From assembly GCA_013288575.1 (NCBI GenBank), contig JABDBO010000025.1, positions 6,148-14,852 of the forward strand: DNA of 8,705 bases. The letters run 5' to 3'. Of the stretch, positions 1 through 8,705 are shown piece by piece. The position numbers and the translations under genes were made by a program. This DNA is from Alphaproteobacteria bacterium. Its GTDB lineage: Bacteria; Pseudomonadota; Alphaproteobacteria; Rickettsiales; 21-14-0-20-44-7. The notes below the pieces were generated by a model. It saw only the letters and a program-made list of their open reading frames with translations. It ran no database searches and had not been told where the DNA came from. The number at the start of each line of letters is the position of its first letter. Positions within the stretch are counted from its first letter, which is position 1.

Positions 1-2944
<2,944 letters not shown>

Positions 2945-2993
2945 AAACGGCCCCTATTCCGATTATTGTTTGTTATGTGGTTAAGCGATTACT
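2945..2993 (-). other. 49-base gap between regulator and kinase genes
   Basis: This is the largest untranslated gap in the window. It contains the kinase ribosome binding site. I see no inverted repeat followed by a T-run and no convincing -35/-10 pair, so transcription most likely reads through from the regulator gene into the kinase gene. Confidence 0.5.
2951..2955 (-). promoter_or_regulatory. Ribosome binding site of the hybrid kinase
   Basis: AGGGG on the minus strand lies six bases before the ATG at 2944 and overlaps the in-frame TAG stop at 2954-2956, which fixes the start of the kinase gene. Confidence 0.6.
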
Positions 2994-3935
2994 TCACCAT
3001 TCAAGTTCCTTTTTAAAACTGGCAAATGCCGTTACTTCATTGCCGGATTCGTTGTAATTTAGCTTGTCAAAGCTCACCATATTGGCGAGTGCAATTCCGC
3101 GGCCGTGGTTGTCTGAAGCGCGTGATGGCTCAATTTGCATATATGAGCGCCAGTCAAAACCTGGCCCGCAATCTGTAACGCGTAAATATAAACCTTCTTT
3201 GCGGCGGGCATAAATCACCTTAATTTTTTTGGTGCGGTTTTCTGCCAAGCTTTCACGGCGTTTAACTTCTTCACGCCATTTTCCGCTGGCAACCAGTTTG
3301 GTTTTTTCGTCATAACAAATGCCCAAAGTTCCATGCTCAACTGCGTTTATAAGAAGTTCCGCTAAACCCATCAGAACCCGTTCAGGGTCAGGATAAAAAT
3401 TCGCTAAAAACGAAGCCAAATGTTCAGCTTCTTCCAGTTTTGAGAATGTGAATGTGCAATCTTCCGTCAGAGCAAAGCTGGCACGATGTTTTTCCAATTG
3501 CTCCAAAAGCGTAGTTTCCTGCTGAACGTCATGCACTGCAGCTGATAGCACAGATTGCAGCAATTCCTTATTTAGCGGCTTGGTAAGATAATAAAATACA
3601 CCAACATCAATACCTTCGCGGATCTGCTCAGGCTTGTCTGATGCGGTTTGCATAATAACTGGAATTCTCGCGAGGTTATTATCTGCCTTAATAAGTTTCA
3701 CAAACTCAATTCCGGTCATGCCAGGCATTTCGCGGTCGAGCAGAATAATATCAATATTATGATTATTTTTCTTTAAAATCTCATGCGCTTCGGGCGCACT
3801 TTTTGCGGTTACCGAATCATAACCCATTGCCTCCAATTGAGTTGTGAGCAGCAATAAGGTTGGCCTGTCATCATCAACAACCAGCGCTTTATATCTCTTT
3901 TTTGTTTCTGTAGTAAAATTGACCGCCTGCAGCAT
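2994..3935 (-). CDS. Response regulator with RsbW-like ATPase output domain (REC-HATPase_c_2)
   Basis: 313 residues, with ATG at 3935 directly preceded by GGGAAGGAA. The N-terminal receiver (about 15-135) has the acidic cluster DDD at 21-23, phospho-acceptor Asp67 in LLDREMPG, Thr97 and Lys119 in TKPL. After a linker, residues about 160-310 form a GHKL ATPase of the anti-sigma/serine kinase type: N-box ELLINAVEHG with Asn197, G1 box TDCGPGFDW with Asp255, and HGRGIALAN at 277-285. The charged stretch between N-box and G1 (about 203-240) matches, from memory, an insertion typical of this REC-linked subfamily. There is no HisKA or dimerisation helix, so this is not a normal histidine kinase. 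In RsbW/SpoIIAB relatives the domain binds a partner or phosphorylates an anti-anti-sigma protein. Here phosphorylation of the receiver, perhaps by the downstream hybrid kinase, would gate it; that pairing is inferred from adjacency only. No STAS, sigma factor or PP2C partner is visible. Confidence 0.9.
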   Translation of the reverse strand: MLQAVNFTTETKKRYKALVVDDDRPTLLLLTTQLEAMGYDSVTAKSAPEAHEILKKNNHNIDIILLDREMPGMTGIEFVKLIKADNNLARIPVIMQTASDKPEQIREGIDVGVFYYLTKPLNKELLQSVLSAAVHDVQQETTLLEQLEKHRASFALTEDCTFTFSKLEEAEHLASFLANFYPDPERVLMGLAELLINAVEHGTLGICYDEKTKLVASGKWREEVKRRESLAENRTKKIKVIYARRKEGLYLRVTDCGPGFDWRSYMQIEPSRASDNHGRGIALANMVSFDKLNYNESGNEVTAFASFKKELEW

Positions 3936-3944
3936 TTCCTTCCC
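3936..3944 (-). promoter_or_regulatory. Ribosome binding site in the 9-base gap before the response regulator
   Basis: The entire gap between the HlyD stop codon (TAG, 3945-3947) and the regulator ATG is purine-rich and reads GGGAAGGAA on the minus strand, so the Shine-Dalgarno element abuts the upstream stop. This implies translational coupling. Confidence 0.6.
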
Positions 3945-5321
3945 CTATTTTTCAGTTAGTGCTGTTTGCATCGAAACCTGGATAGGCTTCAATAAATATG
4001 CGAGAATTGATTTTTCACCGGTGATGATATCCGCCTCAACCGTCATGCCCGGCATAATAAGATTGCGAGCGGCGTCATTGCCGATATGGTTTTTATCAAG
4101 CGTTATGCGGCCACGATAAAACTTCTCACCAGTTGCGCCTGTAAATGTTATCGCTGAGAGCGCCTCAACCTTTCCCGGCACTGCGCCATAACGCGAAAAA
4201 TCATAAGAGCTAACTTTCACCTGCACCGGCTGGCCAACTTTAATGTGGCCGATATATTTTGGGTCAATTTTGGCCTCCACGACCAGGTTTTGGTCAAGCG
4301 GCACAATTTCCATCAACGGCTCGCCAGAGCGGATAACCCCACCAATAGTGTTCACCGCCAAACCTTTCACTAACCCACGCACCGGCGCGCGAACCTCCAA
4401 ACGGTCAACTTTTGCCTGCAATTTGCCAATCACTTCCTGGTTTTGTGAAATTTCGCCTTTGAGCTTTTCCAATTGCTGGCGCGCCGTATCAATATGGTTG
4501 GCTTCCAGTGATTTTAAACGACTTTGATATTCAGCAATTGCCTGTTCCGCCTGCTTAATTTCATTGCTCACCCGCGATAACTCACCTTCATAATCATTCA
4601 AATCCTTCTGCACTTGGATATAGCGTGATTGCGAAAGCAGTTGCTCTTTATAAAGCTGGTTATAATTATTATAGGTTTCTTTAGTCAGCGCCACATTACG
4701 GCTAAGCGTTCCCTGTTGTGCACGCAAAATAGAAATCGCCTGGTTTTTCTGATCAATTTGGTTCTTGATGATGTTTTTCTCACCCTCATGCGCTGCCACC
4801 ATGCTTTGGTAAACTTCTTTCTGGTCATCAGTTAAGAGCACATTCAGCTTATTTTCATCCGGCTGGTCATATTGGATAATCGCCTGCAAAGTGCTGGCTT
4901 CCTTAGTCAGCGCTTTTTGTTTCGCCGAAGCTTCCGCCAAATCTTGCTGTGCGCCCGTTCCATCAAGTTTCACCAGCAATTGGTCTTTCTCAACCAAGTC
5001 ACCATCTTTAACTAAAATCTGGCTAATAATCCCGCCATCATAATGCTGCACCGTTTGTACAAAACCTGCCGGAACAACTTCACCGCCTGCGCGTGAAACT
5101 TCGTTGATCTTTGCAAACCCGGCCCAAACGATAAATGCCAGCACTGCCGCGCTTATGACTAACATAGTAAAGCGCACAATTTGTGGATGAACCGCTTCTT
5201 CCAAAGCCACTGATTGGCCAATATATTTCAGTTGCTCATGCTGCTGCGTGCCATGTGCATGCTCATTTTGGTGGGCAAAATTGCCAAAAACAACTTTTGA
5301 TAAATCATTAGAAGGTTGCAT
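3945..5321 (-). CDS. HlyD-family type I secretion membrane fusion protein (periplasmic adaptor)
   Basis: 458 residues, the usual length for HlyD/LapC/PrtE adaptors. The cytoplasmic N-terminus is about 48 residues and His-rich (six His between 17 and 45). One TM helix follows at about 49-69, then the family's entry motif around GGEVVPAG (80-87) and VQHYDGGIISQILVKDGD, the first half of a lipoyl/barrel-sandwich domain. A long coiled-coil hairpin rich in Gln, Glu and Lys spans about 120-310. The second lipoyl half follows (VRAPVRGLVKGL), then a beta-barrel domain, and the C-terminus has the typical SILAYLLKPI stretch. In such systems the protein joins the inner-membrane ABC exporter to a TolC-like outer-membrane channel. 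ATG at 5321 shares one base with the TAA of ABC2 and is preceded by GGGAG, so the two are probably translationally coupled. No TolC homologue is in the window. Confidence 0.95.
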   Translation of the reverse strand: MQPSNDLSKVVFGNFAHQNEHAHGTQQHEQLKYIGQSVALEEAVHPQIVRFTMLVISAAVLAFIVWAGFAKINEVSRAGGEVVPAGFVQTVQHYDGGIISQILVKDGDLVEKDQLLVKLDGTGAQQDLAEASAKQKALTKEASTLQAIIQYDQPDENKLNVLLTDDQKEVYQSMVAAHEGEKNIIKNQIDQKNQAISILRAQQGTLSRNVALTKETYNNYNQLYKEQLLSQSRYIQVQKDLNDYEGELSRVSNEIKQAEQAIAEYQSRLKSLEANHIDTARQQLEKLKGEISQNQEVIGKLQAKVDRLEVRAPVRGLVKGLAVNTIGGVIRSGEPLMEIVPLDQNLVVEAKIDPKYIGHIKVGQPVQVKVSSYDFSRYGAVPGKVEALSAITFTGATGEKFYRGRITLDKNHIGNDAARNLIMPGMTVEADIITGEKSILAYLLKPIQVSMQTALTEK

Positions 5322-7519
5322 TAGTGAATCTCCCTTGAAGTTTTAATCGCATTTAAAATCGCTGCCGGTTTGCCGATAAGCGCACCTTCTGTGCCACGCA
5401 GCAGAATTGCCCGGTCGCTCATCGAAATAAAATCATCACGGTGGGTGACAACAATCACCGTTTTTATGTTTTTCCATATCTGCAAAGTTTCTTTGAAAAC
5501 TTCACCGGTTTTGCTGGCGAGCAATTCATATGGCAATTCATCAAGCAGCAATATCGGGCTATTTTTCAAATATGCGCGCGCCAGGCTCAAACGATATGTC
5601 AAACTAGTCGGCAATTGCGAAGTTAGCCCGCTGCCAATCATCGTGTTGATGCCATTTTTTAAAGCCTCAACCTCATCCAACGCGTCAACTTGCACCAATG
5701 CCTCGCGGATATCTTTATCGGTCGCTAAAGGCTCAGCAAACCGCAAGTTTTCTGCAATCGAGCCATAGAAAAACTCAGGCGTTTGTGCCACATAAGCGAT
5801 TTGCTTGCGTAGCGCGGTTGGGCTAATCTGGCGGATATCAGTGCCATCAATCCTAATTGTTCCGGCCTGCGGCTTGTAAAGCCCGTTTATTAGTTTCAAA
5901 ATGGTTGATTTACCAACCCCGTTCGCACCGGCAATTGCGATCAACTCGCCCTGTGCCGCATCAAACGAAAGCCCGCTAAATACTGGATCACTATCCCCAC
6001 TGTAACGCAAACCAACTTTGTTGAAGCTAATCGCACCCTGTAATTTATCAACCGGCACCAGGTTTTTGTCCGACAACTCAGTTTCAATATCCATCAGGCG
6101 GTTGATCTGCTCAATACTTTGGCGGAACTGCACAATTCTTGGCAAACTTCCGCATAAAATCTGCAATGGTGAAAGCACACGCCACACCAAAATTAATGTT
6201 GCCACTAGCGCACCAGCAGAAATATTTCCGGCAATAACACTCAACACGCCAAAATAAACAATCAGCACGCCCGCAACAATTGTCATCGCGTGGGAAATAA
6301 CTTCCACCAATGATGAAAGCATATTTGTTTTGAATGCGTGCAGTGAAGCCTTGCCCGAAATATCGCGGAAATGCTCAACCCATACATCATGCAACCCGTT
6401 GGTTTTAAGCGAATGCAGCTTCTCAAAAGTTTCAATATAGCTTTGCTGTTTGGTAGTAGAAGCCTTGGCCGAAGTATGAATTGAAAGCTTCATCCGCGGC
6501 CGCATGAATGCCAGCAAAAGCGTTAAAGCTGCCGCCATTGCCAGCGGAATTATCGCCAGCCAGCCGGAGATCAACGCAATTGCGCCCAAGATAATTAGTG
6601 TAAACGGCAATTCAACCAAAACCAAGAATAATGGCCCGCTGAAAAAATCACGCACAGACTCAAAAGTCTTAATCCGCGCCATTTGCGAAGCGATTGACCC
6701 ATGCTCAATAAACGCCGCTGGCATATGGATTAAATTATTAAAAATCGCATTACCGACAATATAATCAAGACGCGCCGCAAACCACGAGAGTGACTTACTG
6801 CGCAACTCCCTGAGCGCCCATTCAGTCGCCAACGCAATGCCAACACCGAGTGCCAACATAGATAATTTATCCAACGAACGCGCCGCAACCACATGGTCAT
6901 AAACCATCATTACGAATATTGCGCTACCCAGTGAAACAAAGCTAAGCGCCACGCTCACTGTGAAAATCTGCGCAAAAATACCGCGGAAACGCTCTAACGT
7001 GACCCGAAACCAACCATGCCCAATTTCTTTGCGGATCTGCTTTTCATTATGCTTATCTTTCTGCGAAATATTCTGGAAAAAATAAACCTTCCCCCGTCCG
7101 CGATAATTAGTAGTGATTTTAATTCTCCGATTAGAATCCCCATCAAACACCGTGAATTTCAAATTATCATTAACCCCTGCGCGTTCGAGAATAACTTTCG
7201 GGCTGCTATCACTATCGCCTTCATTTGGAATAAACAAACACGGGTAAAGCCGCGAATCAATCTGGTCCATGCGGATATCCATAGAATGGCTCTCATAGCC
7301 GAGGTTGGCCATCGAGTTGATAAAATCTACAATATCAAACGCACGTGTATCATAAGGCAATGCCTCACAAATCCGGCGGATGTCATAGCCGGTGTGCAAA
7401 TCAGCCGCGAGTTCCGCAAAACATGCCGCCAGAGAATTATTCCCCTGCGGGTTAAATTTCCCAATACTTAGCAAACCATCAAGCAATGATGGCTGTGAAA
7501 TTTGCGCAGTGTTCATCAT
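5321..7519 (-). CDS. LapB-like type I secretion ABC transporter with inactive C39-like domain; catalytic half of a likely heterodimer (ABC2)
   Basis: 732 residues, full length for the HlyB/LapB class. Residues about 25-165 form a C39-like domain resembling the LapB N-terminus (SLAACFAELAADLH at 29-42, ending RLYPCLFI at 90-97). The usual C39 Cys-His-Asp protease set is not evident, so it probably binds substrate rather than cleaving it. The membrane domain spans about 184-460 and includes the family motif MMVYDHVV. The ATPase domain (about 485-732) has an A-loop Tyr, Walker A GANGVGKST with Lys537, Q-loop Gln579, Walker B LLLDE with catalytic Glu661, and H-loop His693. Its signature is replaced by LPTSL (636-640, bases 5600-5614) and its D-loop SALD by YELL. 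It therefore has a competent nucleotide-binding face but no usable signature to complete the opposite site. The start ATG at 7519 overlaps the ABC1 stop as ATGA; a second ATG follows immediately. Confidence 0.93.
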   Translation of the reverse strand: MMNTAQISQPSLLDGLLSIGKFNPQGNNSLAACFAELAADLHTGYDIRRICEALPYDTRAFDIVDFINSMANLGYESHSMDIRMDQIDSRLYPCLFIPNEGDSDSSPKVILERAGVNDNLKFTVFDGDSNRRIKITTNYRGRGKVYFFQNISQKDKHNEKQIRKEIGHGWFRVTLERFRGIFAQIFTVSVALSFVSLGSAIFVMMVYDHVVAARSLDKLSMLALGVGIALATEWALRELRSKSLSWFAARLDYIVGNAIFNNLIHMPAAFIEHGSIASQMARIKTFESVRDFFSGPLFLVLVELPFTLIILGAIALISGWLAIIPLAMAAALTLLLAFMRPRMKLSIHTSAKASTTKQQSYIETFEKLHSLKTNGLHDVWVEHFRDISGKASLHAFKTNMLSSLVEVISHAMTIVAGVLIVYFGVLSVIAGNISAGALVATLILVWRVLSPLQILCGSLPRIVQFRQSIEQINRLMDIETELSDKNLVPVDKLQGAISFNKVGLRYSGDSDPVFSGLSFDAAQGELIAIAGANGVGKSTILKLINGLYKPQAGTIRIDGTDIRQISPTALRKQIAYVAQTPEFFYGSIAENLRFAEPLATDKDIREALVQVDALDEVEALKNGINTMIGSGLTSQLPTSLTYRLSLARAYLKNSPILLLDELPYELLASKTGEVFKETLQIWKNIKTVIVVTHRDDFISMSDRAILLRGTEGALIGKPAAILNAIKTSREIH
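5330..5334 (-). promoter_or_regulatory. Ribosome binding site of the HlyD-family gene
   Basis: GGGAG on the minus strand lies inside the last codons of ABC2, eight bases before the ATG at 5321. It supports this start, which gives the stop-start overlap TAATG. Confidence 0.6.
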
Positions 7520-8705
7520 GCTCGGTTCTCCATATAAGCGCGTAAGCTGGCAACTTTGCTTACTGAATTTGCGCGTTTAACTAGAGCGCCGCCGTTGAAT
7601 TTATATTCCGTATCCGCCAAGCGGAGCATGTTGAGATCAGAAGAAACGATAATCATCGCCACTCGGCCTTTCAACCGGCCCAGCAAACGGTAGATCTGGT
7701 TATAACCTTCCTTATCCAGCGCACGGTCCGCATGGTCGAATAATATCACGCGTGGTTTGCACGCCAGCACGCGCGCCATCGCAATCCGCTGCTTTAATCC
7801 TGGAGGAATATTATCAGCCGTAGTGCCCTCAAGCATGGTGTTATAGCCCGCCGGCAATTTGGCGACTTCCTTCTCAATCCCTAGCAATTCCGCCAATTCG
7901 AAGGCTTTTTCCGGCGGAGTTTTGCCGAAGCGCGTCAAGTTCTCATAAATCGTTCCACGATAAATCACGCCAAGAGTTGGTAAATATCCAACATGGTCGA
8001 TTAATTCGCCCGCTTCATATTTTTCAGGCTGCACACCATCAACCGTAATCGTGCCTCTATTTGGTACATAAACACCGGCGATAAGTTTGAGCAAAGTGGT
8101 TTTGCCGCTACTGCCCTCACCTGATATTGAAATGCATTCCCCACGGCCAAGTTTAAGGCTCAGCTTATCAATAATTTTGCTTTCATTATAACCAAAGCTT
8201 ACCGCATCAAGCTCAACCTCGCCCACAATTGGGTTGCCATGTTCGCTTGCATGTGTTGTTTGCGCTAAATGGAATAATGAATCAACCTGCTCCCGCGCCA
8301 ATTCAAAATCCTGATATCTTGTCCACAACGCCATTGCACGCTGCACCGGCTGCATAATCCGCCCTGATAACAACACGCAGGCAACTAATGTACCCATTGT
8401 CAGATCGCCTTGTGCAGCCTTCATTGCGCCAAAAGCGACCATGCAGCTGGTGAGTAGCGGCGTGAATAAATAGCCATAATTGAATGAGCGGCTGCTATCC
8501 AACGCCACTTTGAAATTCGCTTCGCTGCAGCCAGCCTGGAACATTTCATATTTGCGCATGAAGGTAGATTCATAAGCGCCAGATTTCACAGTGTGGATGC
8601 CAGATAATGTTTCGAGAATAAAATTATAACGCCGCTCATCTTGCAAATCACGCCGCGCCAATGTTGTGCGAATTGAACGCGCAATATGCACTGCCACAAA
8701 TACGA
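7516..8705 (-). CDS. Type I secretion ABC transporter with degenerate ATPase domain (ABC1; N-terminus off window)
   Basis: 395 residues are visible and the frame stays open through the right edge. A GTG at 8697 is internal: the residues before and after it lie in mid membrane domain, so the true start and most TM helices are outside. The visible start carries the type I exporter stretch with DERRYNF and GIHTVKSGA, then the last TM helices and the ATPase domain. Walker A GEGSSGKTT is intact (bases about 8095-8121). Key catalytic residues are missing: Q-loop Gln is Thr (LPTLGV, codon 7975-7977), the Walker B Glu is His (LFDHAD, codon 7732-7734), and the H-loop His is Ser (VSSD, codon 7639-7641). 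The signature is IPPGL (7795-7809) followed by KQRIAMARVL, keeping one Gly of LSGGQ. The D-loop RALD is kept. It should bind ATP but not hydrolyse it in its own site, and pair with ABC2. The intact frame argues against a pseudogene. Confidence 0.92.
   Translation of the reverse strand, partial: VFVAVHIARSIRTTLARRDLQDERRYNFILETLSGIHTVKSGAYESTFMRKYEMFQAGCSEANFKVALDSSRSFNYGYLFTPLLTSCMVAFGAMKAAQGDLTMGTLVACVLLSGRIMQPVQRAMALWTRYQDFELAREQVDSLFHLAQTTHASEHGNPIVGEVELDAVSFGYNESKIIDKLSLKLGRGECISISGEGSSGKTTLLKLIAGVYVPNRGTITVDGVQPEKYEAGELIDHVGYLPTLGVIYRGTIYENLTRFGKTPPEKAFELAELLGIEKEVAKLPAGYNTMLEGTTADNIPPGLKQRIAMARVLACKPRVILFDHADRALDKEGYNQIYRLLGRLKGRVAMIIVSSDLNMLRLADTEYKFNGGALVKRANSVSKVASLRAYMENRA
7526..7531 (-). 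promoter_or_regulatory. Ribosome binding site of ABC2
   Basis: GGAGAA on the minus strand lies within the end of ABC1, six bases before the ATG at 7519. Together with the ATGA stop-start overlap it supports coupled synthesis of the two ABC subunits in matched amounts. Confidence 0.65.

Noticed and set aside
2945..2993. Possible terminator or internal promoter between regulator and kinase
   Set aside because: No stem-loop with a T-run and no convincing -35/-10 pair could be found in these 49 bases.
7016..7471. Plus-strand open frame of 151 codons
   Set aside because: It is antisense to the C39-like domain of ABC2 and its composition is that of a reverse-strand shadow, with no domain seen.
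8695..8697. GTG as the start codon of ABC1
   Set aside because: The frame remains open to the window edge and the visible protein begins in mid membrane domain, lacking several TM helices that every exporter of this family has.
7516..8705. ABC1 as a decaying pseudogene because its ATPase motifs are missing
   Set aside because: The visible frame is uninterrupted, Walker A and the D-loop are kept, and the losses match those of ABC2 in a complementary way, which fits selection rather than random decay.

Overview
The window holds five genes, all on the minus strand, packed head to tail into what looks like one operon; the first and last run off the window edges. In transcription order, right to left, they are: a type I secretion ABC transporter cut at its 5' end (ABC1, 7516-8705); a second, full-length LapB-like ABC transporter (ABC2, 5321-7519); a HlyD-family membrane fusion protein (3945-5321); a response regulator fused to an RsbW-like ATPase domain (2994-3935); and a membrane hybrid histidine kinase with at least four receiver domains, cut at its C-terminus (1-2944). 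The junctions are very tight (4-base overlap, 1-base overlap, 9-base gap, 49-base gap). I see no promoter, terminator, RNA gene, mobile element or CRISPR array, and no believable gene on the plus strand.

The organism is a Gram-negative bacterium, because a HlyD/LapB type I secretion system spans two membranes. Base composition is moderately AT-rich by eye and Shine-Dalgarno sequences are good. The mix of LapB-like exporter, REC-HATPase regulator and multi-receiver kinase would fit an alphaproteobacterium or related environmental proteobacterium, but I cannot place it with confidence.

The most interesting feature is the pair of ABC proteins. Their ATPase domains are degenerate in complementary ways. 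ABC1 has lost the Q-loop Gln, the catalytic Glu and the H-loop His but keeps its D-loop and one signature Gly. ABC2 keeps Gln, Glu and His but has lost its signature and D-loop. This predicts an obligate heterodimer with one working composite ATP site and one dead one, unlike the homodimeric ABC subunit of textbook type I systems such as HlyB or LapB. No substrate, outer-membrane channel, LapD/LapG homologue or PP2C phosphatase is visible here; these may lie outside the window.

A plausible model is that ABC1-ABC2 and the HlyD protein form an inner-membrane exporter for a large adhesin or RTX-like protein, while the kinase and the REC-HATPase protein control its expression or activity. The secretion assignment is well supported by sequence; the link between the signalling proteins and secretion rests only on gene order.
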